Part shown: positions 1 to 5,850 of the stretch, piece after piece
How the letters are laid out: the number at the start of each line of letters is the position of its first letter
Numbering within the stretch: position 1 is the stretch's first letter
Source: Atopobiaceae bacterium
GTDB taxonomy: Bacteria > Actinomycetota > Coriobacteriia > Coriobacteriales > Atopobiaceae
Direction: 5' to 3'
Assembly (NCBI GenBank): GCA_015258485.1
Contig: JABZIF010000039.1
Coordinates: 1-8,854 of the forward strand
Length of the DNA stretch: 8,854 nucleotides
Notes under the pieces: model-generated
The model's database searches: none
What the model was told of the DNA's origin: nothing
The model's input: the letters and a program-made list of their open reading frames with translations, nothing else
Position numbers and translations under genes: made by a program

Positions 1-1
1 G

Positions 2-88
2 CAGGTCTTTGAGCATCCAACAGATCCTTACACTAAGACGCTTTTGGGTGCTGCACCTTCGCTTTTGCATCTAAAGTTGGGTGAATAG
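2..88 (+). CDS. Oligopeptide-type ABC transporter ATPase, C-terminal end (partial)
   Basis: Only the last 28 codons and the TAG stop (86-88) are inside the window. They read QVFEHPTDPYTKTLLGAAP followed by a short leucine-rich tail. The HP-x-x-PYT-x-x-L-x-x-A-x-P pattern is the C-terminal oligopeptide/dipeptide transporter extension (oligo_HPY) found in DppD/DppF and OppD/OppF ATPases, which drive uptake from the cytoplasmic face of the membrane. The substrate cannot be read from this fragment. Some sialic acid importers, as I recall SatABCD of Haemophilus ducreyi and SiaEFGI of Corynebacterium glutamicum, belong to this transporter family. Because a nan cluster follows directly, import of sialic acid is a reasonable inference but unproven. 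A strong terminator 14 bases after the stop marks this as the last gene of its transcript. Confidence 0.8.
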   Translation, partial: QVFEHPTDPYTKTLLGAAPSLLHLKLGE

Positions 89-101
89 TTTTTGTGTCAG
101 T

Positions 102-127
102 AAAGGCGCAGCTTAGCTGCGCCTTTT
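102..127 (+). terminator. Rho-independent terminator after the ABC transporter gene
   Basis: A perfect 11-bp inverted repeat, AAAGGCGCAGC (102-112) and GCTGCGCCTTT (116-126), encloses a 3-base TTA loop. The stem core is GC-rich and is followed by TTTTAGTTTGTT. It lies 14 bases after the transporter stop codon and ends only 19 bases before the ATG of the next gene. It therefore either ends the upstream transcript or acts as an attenuator ahead of the esterase genes. Confidence 0.85.
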
Positions 128-145
128 AGTTTGTTAGGTGATTTG

Positions 146-1195
146 ATGTCCCAATCGATGCTTGAGCTGGCAGAACTTAAGGCTGCTCATGCTTTAACAC
201 CATATCCAGCAGATTTTGAAGTGTTTTGGAAAGAGCGGATGGAGGAGGCAGATAGAGCTCCTTTAACCTGGTCAGCTACCCTTACTTCAGAAGTACCTTC
301 AACAGAATATGTTCAGTACTTTGATTTGAACTTTAGAGGAATCGATGGTGCGCAAGTATACGCAAAATATGTTCGTCCTCAGACGGGCGCTAATGTACAG
401 ACCCCACTAGTTTTGCAATTTCATGGATATCCTGGGGCTTCTCGAAGCTGGCTTGAACAAAGCTCTTTTGCAGGATTGGGCTTCTCGCTTATTGCACTTG
501 ATAATCCTGGGCAGGGTGGGCATAGTTTAGACGGAAGTCATTACCAGAGCACTACTGTTTCTGGTCATTTAATTTTGGGATTAGATGGACCTACCAAAGA
601 TTTGTATTATGTACATCTTTATCAAAATGTTCGGATACTTTGTAGAATTGTTCAAGAACTTGAAGGTATTGATACGTCCCGTGTTTTTGTAAACGGTGCA
701 TCACAAGGCGGCGGCATGGGTCTTGCTGTTTGTGCTTTAAATCCAGACCTCGTTAATCGTGCTGCAATTTTATATCCATTTCTCACAGACTTTAGATGTG
801 TATGGGAGCTTAATGCAGATCAGCTTGCATATGAGGGATTGCGCTATTATGCACGTTGGTTTGATACTGATGGCTCACGAATAGATGAGATATGCACTCA
901 ACTATCCTATATCGACTCCGTTAATTTTGCCCGTCTTGTACAATGCCCCGTTTTATTTGGCACCGGTTTAGCTGATGTTGTAGTACCGCCTGAAGCTCAA
1001 TTTGCTGCATATAATGCGCTTTCTTGTCCTAAACGTCACTTAGTGTATCCAGAGTATGGTCATGAGGAAATAGGAGCATTTGACGAGAAAATCATTGATT
1101 TCTTTTGTTCTAGTGATGCTCAGCGAGCACTCGAACTTCTCGACCATCTTTTTCCTGATTCAGAGGTGGGAGAGGCGAGCTCATGCGCGGATTAA
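146..1195 (+). CDS. AXE1/CE7-family acetyl esterase (acetylxylan esterase / cephalosporin-C deacetylase type)
   Basis: A 349-residue alpha/beta-hydrolase predicted to remove acetyl groups from sugars; no signal peptide is visible, so it should act in the cytoplasm. All catalytic elements are present. The oxyanion-hole motif FHGYPG has His93 and Tyr95. DNPGQGG follows at about residue 119. The nucleophile elbow is GASQGGG with Ser186. The acid is Asp277 in GTGLADVVVPP, and the base is His306 in YPEYGHE. The family-typical RYYARWFD stretch is at about 234-241. The length slightly exceeds the usual 320 or so because of about 25 extra C-terminal residues after IIDFF. I start at ATG 146, which has AGGTG five bases upstream; an in-frame TTG at 131 has no ribosome site and sits against the terminator. 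It overlaps the next gene by 13 bases. Xylan, cephalosporin or other acetylated substrates remain possible, but the downstream nan genes suggest O-acetylated sialic acid (inference). Confidence 0.88.
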   Translation: MSQSMLELAELKAAHALTPYPADFEVFWKERMEEADRAPLTWSATLTSEVPSTEYVQYFDLNFRGIDGAQVYAKYVRPQTGANVQTPLVLQFHGYPGASRSWLEQSSFAGLGFSLIALDNPGQGGHSLDGSHYQSTTVSGHLILGLDGPTKDLYYVHLYQNVRILCRIVQELEGIDTSRVFVNGASQGGGMGLAVCALNPDLVNRAAILYPFLTDFRCVWELNADQLAYEGLRYYARWFDTDGSRIDEICTQLSYIDSVNFARLVQCPVLFGTGLADVVVPPEAQFAAYNALSCPKRHLVYPEYGHEEIGAFDEKIIDFFCSSDAQRALELLDHLFPDSEVGEASSCAD

Positions 1196-2139
1196 CACAG
1201 AAATTAGAGGAAGCTTGTACATATCGTGGTGCTCGGCTGCGTCCTCAAACATTTGAAGCTTTCTGGGAACCGTCGGTGATTTTTGCAAATGCTACACAAC
1301 CAGAATGGGAACGAGAAAAGTCGAGCTATACACAACAAGTGCAGTTTAAGCAAATGGGGATTCGCTCTACAGACCAGATGAGTATTTCTGCTCGATTGGT
1401 AATTCCTACAAAAAGAGTTGTGACTTCAAGTACTCAAGAATCAGCCGTTATCGTTTTGTTTTCTGATTTAGGTAGAGGAGTTAGAAGTTGGCTTCATCTT
1501 CTAAGGTTTACTGCGCTCGGATTTCCTGTAGTTGCTCTGGAGTCACGTACGTGTGAAAAAAGCATGTCAGATGCTTGGAGAGGCGAGCTCTCTGCAAAAG
1601 ATTTAGTTCGAGTACTTATTGATCCCCAAGATATAGAACATTCTTTCTGTAAGCAATTGATTGATGACGCACTAGTAACAACTGCTTTTGCTCAGCATTA
1701 TTTTGATTGTCCTGCAATTGTGTGGGGAGAAGGCTTTGGAGGATCTCAGGCACTCTTTGCTGCCGCATTGCTGCCTGATACAGTACGTGCAACTATGGCG
1801 TTAAACCCTGTATGTGCTGATAATGCTGCGATGTTTACGCAAGGCGGTGGAGATGAGAAAACTCTCTTATCATCTGCAATGATTGATGCCGTTGGCCTTT
1901 TAGACGCTGCATGTGCGGCTGAACTTATAAAGGTACCCACACTGATTGGAACGTCGCTTTTAGATACGTGCGCTCCAACTAAGAATACCTTTGCAATTTT
2001 TAATCGTTTAAGTGGTCAGAAACAGATACATGTATATCCTAAGCATGCGCACGAGCGTATTAATAATTTTGAAAATTCTCAAATATTGTTTTTACAGGAT
2101 GTTGTAAAAAATAAATCCATCGATACGCCAATAACATAA
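1183..2139 (+). CDS. Degenerate AXE1/CE7-like paralogue lacking the catalytic serine (probable pseudoenzyme)
   Basis: A 318-residue protein co-linear with the preceding esterase. Shared landmarks are an N-terminal FEAFW (FEVFW in the partner), RSWL with a downstream LGF..-AL, a glycine-rich elbow, GTSLLD with Asp261, the FA..N.LS..K pattern, and VYPKHAHERI with His290. The Asp-to-His spacing is 29 residues in both. However, the nucleophile elbow reads GEGFGGS with Phe185 (TTT, 1735-1737) where the partner has Ser. The oxyanion motif FHGYPG is replaced by FSDLGRG, and DNPGQGG is lost. The stretch between elbow and Asp is 15 residues shorter and lacks the RWFD segment. The frame is intact over its full length, so this is not simple decay. 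It starts at ATG 1183 inside the end of the esterase gene with GAGGCG just upstream, implying translational coupling. It may be a structural or regulatory partner of the active esterase. Hydrolytic activity by the usual mechanism is unlikely. Confidence 0.82.
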   Translation: MRGLTQKLEEACTYRGARLRPQTFEAFWEPSVIFANATQPEWEREKSSYTQQVQFKQMGIRSTDQMSISARLVIPTKRVVTSSTQESAVIVLFSDLGRGVRSWLHLLRFTALGFPVVALESRTCEKSMSDAWRGELSAKDLVRVLIDPQDIEHSFCKQLIDDALVTTAFAQHYFDCPAIVWGEGFGGSQALFAAALLPDTVRATMALNPVCADNAAMFTQGGGDEKTLLSSAMIDAVGLLDAACAAELIKVPTLIGTSLLDTCAPTKNTFAIFNRLSGQKQIHVYPKHAHERINNFENSQILFLQDVVKNKSIDTPIT

Positions 2140-2182
2140 TTTTGCAGTCTATACTTATGTGAGTTGTGTACGAAGATTTGTT

Positions 2183-2202
2183 TGAAAGTTACAGGACTTT
2201 CA
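2183..2202. promoter_or_regulatory. 20-bp dyad ahead of nanA: possible operator or leader hairpin
   Basis: TGAAAGT (2183-2189) and ACTTTCA (2196-2202) form a perfect 7-bp inverted repeat around a 6-base centre. It lies in the only sizeable gap of the amino-sugar cluster, 18 bases before the nanA start. A TATACT hexamer (2150-2155) upstream could be a -10 element, but no convincing -35 is seen. The size and symmetry fit a dimeric repressor site, for instance for a NanR-like regulator, or a small RNA hairpin just above the ribosome binding site. No T-run follows, so it is not a terminator. The function is inferred only. Confidence 0.35.
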
Positions 2203-2220
2203 TGCTCGGAAGGATGAAAG

Positions 2221-3144
2221 ATGTCCAATAAAGTCCAATTTAAAGGAGTTATTCCACCAGTTGTTACTCCAGATACACCATCTAGAGAACTCGATATACC
2301 CTCTTTTGAGCGTTCTGTTAATCGTATGATTGAAGCAGGAGTAGGGGGGTTGTTTTTCCTCGGCTCTTCAGGTGAAGTTGTGTTTGCAACCGATAAGCGT
2401 CGTGATCAAATTGTTCGTGAAGCAGTACGTATTGTTAATCATCGTGTTCCCGTGCTTGTTGGCATCATTGATACTGAAACTGAGCGTGTTATCGAGCATG
2501 GCCGTCGCGCTCTTGCGCTAGGTGCAGACGCACTAGTTGCAACAGCTCCGTTTTATGCTCTTGGTGGCCCTGCAGATATTGAAGAGCATTTTCGTATTCT
2601 TCATGAAGAACTTGATGCTCCACTTTTTGCGTACGATATTCCTGTCTGCGTTCATACTAAGCTTTCTTGGAAAATGCTTGCCCGCCTGGGATCAGAAAGT
2701 GTTTTAGCTGGTGTTAAAGACTCTTCCGGCGATGATGTTTCCTTTAGATATCTTGTGCAAGAAAATAATAAAAATGGTCATCCATTAAGCCTTCTTACGG
2801 GTCACGAGATTGTTGTTGATGGAGCACTTCTTTCTGGTGCAGATGGTTCTGTACCTGGTCTTGCAAATGTTGAGCCTTACGGTTATGTGCGTATGTGGAA
2901 GGCTGCACAAAAAGGAAATTGGGCACAGGTAAAGCAGGAGCAGGATAGACTTAATGAAATTTCTCATATTTTTGATGTAACTCAGGATGTTCAGGGCTAC
3001 GGTGCTGGTGTTGGTGCATTTAAGTGCGCCCTTAATCTTATGGGTATTTTTGACTCCTCGCAAATGCCACGTCCTGTTAAGGCATTAGAAGGCAAAAATC
3101 GTGAGGCAATCAAGCAGGTTCTTATAAAGAACGGTCTTTTATAA
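2221..3144 (+). CDS. nanA: N-acetylneuraminate lyase-type aldolase (DHDPS/NanA family)
   Basis: A 307-residue TIM-barrel class I aldolase of the DHDPS/NAL superfamily, full length for the family. Visible core residues are the carboxylate-binding GSSGE loop (48-52), the catalytic Tyr138 in FAYDIP, and the Schiff-base Lys166 in GVKDSSGD. Tyr138 and Lys166 match the E. coli NanA positions within one residue. From the neighbouring kinase and epimerase, the reaction is most likely cleavage of N-acetylneuraminate to pyruvate and N-acetylmannosamine in the cytoplasm. The substrate pocket differs from classical NanA: the region that reads GYDE in E. coli is GHEI (194-197) here, and GSVPGLAN (209-216) replaces the GGIGST type. 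Another 2-keto acid aldolase is therefore possible. GGAAGGA lies 6 bases before the ATG. The gap to the next gene is 14 bases. Confidence 0.8.
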   Translation: MSNKVQFKGVIPPVVTPDTPSRELDIPSFERSVNRMIEAGVGGLFFLGSSGEVVFATDKRRDQIVREAVRIVNHRVPVLVGIIDTETERVIEHGRRALALGADALVATAPFYALGGPADIEEHFRILHEELDAPLFAYDIPVCVHTKLSWKMLARLGSESVLAGVKDSSGDDVSFRYLVQENNKNGHPLSLLTGHEIVVDGALLSGADGSVPGLANVEPYGYVRMWKAAQKGNWAQVKQEQDRLNEISHIFDVTQDVQGYGAGVGAFKCALNLMGIFDSSQMPRPVKALEGKNREAIKQVLIKNGLL

Positions 3145-3158
3145 TTTGGAGGTCGTAC

Positions 3159-4148
3159 ATGAACGTAGGATTTTCTTTACCTGCATCAATTTGTGCTGTT
3201 GATATCGGTGGGACAAAAATCGCCTGCGGTATTGTTACGCTGAAAAAAGATGAGACTCCGGTTGTGCAGTCAGTGAGTAAAGTTCCTACGAATGCACAAG
3301 CAGGAGGTAAACAGGTTCTTGCAACGGTATTGGAAGCAATCCAAAACACTCTTAACCAAGCTCGTGAACTTGGTCTTTCTATTGTGGGCGTTGGTATCTC
3401 TTCCGCTGGTGTTGTTGATCCAAGAACCGGAGATATTACATATGCTAATGAGCTTATGCCCGGATGGGGTGGCACAGCGTTAGGCGCAGAGGTTACAAAA
3501 AAGTTTGAACTTCCGTGTAGTGTTCTTAATGATGTTCACGCTCATGCTCTTGGAGAAGCACGTCACGGAGCTGGACGAGGAAAAGACAGTGTTCTTACCG
3601 TAGCTGTTGGTACAGGTATTGGTGGTGCATTTGTAAATCATGGAGTCTTACTCCTTGGTGCTCACGATGAGGCTGGTCATATTGGTCATGTAGCTACACC
3701 AGCTGCTCAAGGAGTTTCATGTTCCTGTGGCGGCACATCTCACCTAGAGCCTGTATCTGCAGGTCCTGGCATTATTAAAGAATATGTTCGTCTTGGTGGT
3801 TCAGAAAAAATGGAAGACGGTTCTGCTCTTCATGGTGCAGAAATTGAGCGACGTGCGCAAGCTGGCGAGAAAATCGCTCAAGAGGCAGAAGCACGTTCGG
3901 GACGCGCTCTTGGAGAAGTGCTTGGTAGTATGTGCAATATGCTTGATCCAGCAGTTATTATTTTATCTGGGTCGGTTGCAGAATGCGGGTCGTATTGGCA
4001 TGAGGCACTTCATAAGGCGTTTGTGGAACAAGCTATGCCACCAGTTCAAAATACGCCATTGGTAAAGGGAACTCTTGGTGGAGAAGCCCCGCTTATTGGT
4101 GCAGCAGAAAATCTCATTTTGCCCGGATATGCTGAAACACGTTTTTAG
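3159..4148 (+). CDS. nanK: ROK-family sugar kinase, probable N-acetylmannosamine kinase
   Basis: A 329-residue ROK kinase expected to phosphorylate N-acetylmannosamine with ATP to ManNAc-6-phosphate. The phosphate-binding loop DIGGTK is at 15-20. The ROK signature region runs VGVGISSAGVVD at about 76-87. The catalytic Asp125 is in LNDVHA, followed by GTGIGG (151-156). The substrate/zinc region has Glu171 and His174 in EAGHIGH, then Cys188 and Cys190. In the usual C-x-C-G-x-x-G-C-x-E zinc motif the third cysteine is His195 here (SCSCGGTSHLE), which could still bind zinc. Glucokinase or another hexose specificity cannot be excluded from sequence, but the position between nanA and nanE strongly favours NanK. 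The start is ATG 3159 with GGAGG six bases upstream. It is surely co-transcribed with both neighbours. Confidence 0.85.
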   Translation: MNVGFSLPASICAVDIGGTKIACGIVTLKKDETPVVQSVSKVPTNAQAGGKQVLATVLEAIQNTLNQARELGLSIVGVGISSAGVVDPRTGDITYANELMPGWGGTALGAEVTKKFELPCSVLNDVHAHALGEARHGAGRGKDSVLTVAVGTGIGGAFVNHGVLLLGAHDEAGHIGHVATPAAQGVSCSCGGTSHLEPVSAGPGIIKEYVRLGGSEKMEDGSALHGAEIERRAQAGEKIAQEAEARSGRALGEVLGSMCNMLDPAVIILSGSVAECGSYWHEALHKAFVEQAMPPVQNTPLVKGTLGGEAPLIGAAENLILPGYAETRF

Positions 4149-4169
4149 AGATCGTTTGGAGGAGCTATT

Positions 4170-4859
4170 GTGACACATTCGGCACTTGTTGAGTCTCTTA
4201 AAGGAAAACTTATTGTTAGTGTTCAAGCGTACCCAGGAGAGCCTTTAAGACATCCTGAAACCATGGCACAAATGGCACGTGCTTGTGAACTTGGGGGAGC
4301 AGCGGCAATTAGATGTCAAGGACTCTCTGATATTTCTGCCATTAAAGGACGTGTAGAGATTCCTGTTATTGGTCTGTGGAAAGAAGGGCACGATGGCGTG
4401 TATATTACGCCAACACTAAGACACGCTCTTGCCTGTGTTCATGCGGGAGCTGATGTGGTTGCTTTAGATGCAACGGATCGCCCCAGACTAGATGGAAGAA
4501 CGTTTGAAGAGACTGTTGCTGCACTAAGAGCTCAGACTGATGTGCTTATTATGGCCGATTGTATGACTATGGATGATATTCGTCGTGCAGTGGCTGCTGG
4601 CTGTGATCTTGTTTCCACGACACTTTCACACAATAAAGCGGCTATTGATACCACGCTTGATGATGGTCCAGACATTGCCCTTCTTAAGCAAGCAACTACT
4701 GAGTTTCCTGGTATTGCGATTATCTGTGAAGGTCATGTTCACACTCCTCAAGATGCGAAAGATGCTCTTGACGCAGGAGCTTGGGCAGTAGTTTCTGGTA
4801 CCGCTATTACTCATCCTACTTCTATAACATCTTGGTTTGTTTCTGCACTTGAGGATTAG
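4170..4859 (+). CDS. nanE: N-acetylmannosamine-6-phosphate 2-epimerase
   Basis: A 229-residue TIM-barrel epimerase of the NanE family, normal length, converting ManNAc-6-P to GlcNAc-6-P, the last nan-specific step before NagA and NagB. Recognisable motifs in order: LIVSVQAYPGEPL (14-26); Arg48 in AIRCQG; GLWKEG with the probable catalytic Lys71; ITPT (79-82); ALDATDRPR (98-106); MADC (128-131); CEGH with the probable catalytic Glu187; and the phosphate-side VVSGTAIT (207-214). Several usually strict positions differ: EGR is EGH (His189), GTTLSGY is STTLSHN (149-155), and AITR is AITH (His215). The start is GTG 4170 with GGAGG 7 bases upstream. It begins 21 bases after nanK. No terminator is visible after the stop. 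Confidence 0.88.
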   Translation: MTHSALVESLKGKLIVSVQAYPGEPLRHPETMAQMARACELGGAAAIRCQGLSDISAIKGRVEIPVIGLWKEGHDGVYITPTLRHALACVHAGADVVALDATDRPRLDGRTFEETVAALRAQTDVLIMADCMTMDDIRRAVAAGCDLVSTTLSHNKAAIDTTLDDGPDIALLKQATTEFPGIAIICEGHVHTPQDAKDALDAGAWAVVSGTAITHPTSITSWFVSALED

Positions 4860-4902
4860 TAAATATAGCAGTAAGGTTTTTTATAATAAGTAAGGGGTGT
4901 CT

Positions 4903-5823
4903 GTGAAAAAACACGAACCAACAAATTCGATTATTCCTGACATTGTAATTATTACAGGTATGTCTGGTTCGGGTCGTACACAGGCACTTCATGTATTTGA
5001 GGATATGGGTTATTTTTGCATCGATAATCTTCCTCCATCGCTTATTTTGCAATTAGCCGATTTAGTGGGAATTAATGCTGGTGTAGGACGTCATCTTGCT
5101 GTTACCTGCGATCTTCGTTCTCAAGGTCTCTTTGACGATATTTCTGAAGCGCTGAAGTCTCTTTCTGATCATGAGCTGACCTATAAAATTATTTTCTTAG
5201 ATTCTTCAGATGAGGTACTTAAGCGTCGCTATAGTGAAAATCGTCGCCGTCATCCTATTGCTCAAGAAGGGGAGACGTTAACAAGTGCCATTGCACGAGA
5301 GCGCACGCAACTTCAGAAAATTCGCTTACTTGCCGATGTAGTTTTTGATACCTCAACGATGCAAACTTCAACACTTAAAAGTCGCCTGCGTAGAACGTTC
5401 TCGGAATTATCCGAGCAGCAGCTTATGGATGTAAATGTTTTTTCATTTGGCTTTAAGAACGGTCTGCCATCAGAGGCTGACTTAATGGTTGATGTGCGCT
5501 TTCTTCCTAATCCATACTACGACCCAAATTTGAGACCACTGACGGGACTTGATGAGCCGGTGGCAAATTTTGTGCTTACGCATACAACTACCAAAAAGTT
5601 CTTGAAGTCTTGGTTTGAGCTTCTTGATGTTGTCATGCCAGGATACGTACAAGAGGGAAAAAGCCTTCTCTCTATTGCTGTTGGTTGCACAGGTGGTCAG
5701 CATAGAAGCGTGGCAATTGCTCGTGCTACTTCAGAACACTTATCCGAACAAGGATACCGGGTGACACTTTCTCATAGAGATTTAGAGGAAGCCAAGAAAA
5801 AGTCTCAGCAGAATATGCAGTAA
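4903..5823 (+). CDS. rapZ: RapZ/YvcJ-family nucleotide-binding protein
   Basis: A 306-residue protein of the RapZ (YvcJ, formerly YhbJ) family. The N-terminal P-loop domain has GMSGSGRT (19-26), with Arg replacing the usual Walker A Lys as in actinobacterial members, followed by EDMGYFCIDNLPP. The C-terminal domain carries FGFKNGLP, DVRFLPNPYYDPNLRPLTG and GCTGGQHRS (261-269), all family hallmarks. In E. coli, RapZ binds small RNAs, guides RNase E and responds to glucosamine-6-phosphate. In Gram-positive bacteria the homologue binds and hydrolyses nucleotides and its role is less clear. GTG 4903 is chosen because AAGGGG (4892-4897) lies five bases upstream; the in-frame GTG at 4897 would overlap that site. 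It lies 43 bases after nanE and 27 before whiA. Confidence 0.93.
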   Translation: MKKHEPTNSIIPDIVIITGMSGSGRTQALHVFEDMGYFCIDNLPPSLILQLADLVGINAGVGRHLAVTCDLRSQGLFDDISEALKSLSDHELTYKIIFLDSSDEVLKRRYSENRRRHPIAQEGETLTSAIARERTQLQKIRLLADVVFDTSTMQTSTLKSRLRRTFSELSEQQLMDVNVFSFGFKNGLPSEADLMVDVRFLPNPYYDPNLRPLTGLDEPVANFVLTHTTTKKFLKSWFELLDVVMPGYVQEGKSLLSIAVGCTGGQHRSVAIARATSEHLSEQGYRVTLSHRDLEEAKKKSQQNMQ

Positions 5824-5850
5824 TGTATAAAGAGATAATGCGAGAAGATT

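Noticed and set aside
131..145. TTG start adding five residues to the first esterase.
   Set aside because: It directly follows the terminator, has no ribosome site, and its own bases contain the AGGTG that serves ATG 146.
4843..4882. T-run after nanE with a possible CTGC/GCAG pairing as a terminator.
   Set aside because: The stem is only 4 bp with a loop of over 20 bases and is not next to the T-run, so it is too weak to call.
4882..4887. A perfect TATAAT hexamer just before rapZ as a promoter -10.
   Set aside because: No -35 hexamer lies at 16-18 bases, and transcription would start inside the ribosome binding site about 9 bases from the GTG. It is most likely chance in AT-rich DNA.
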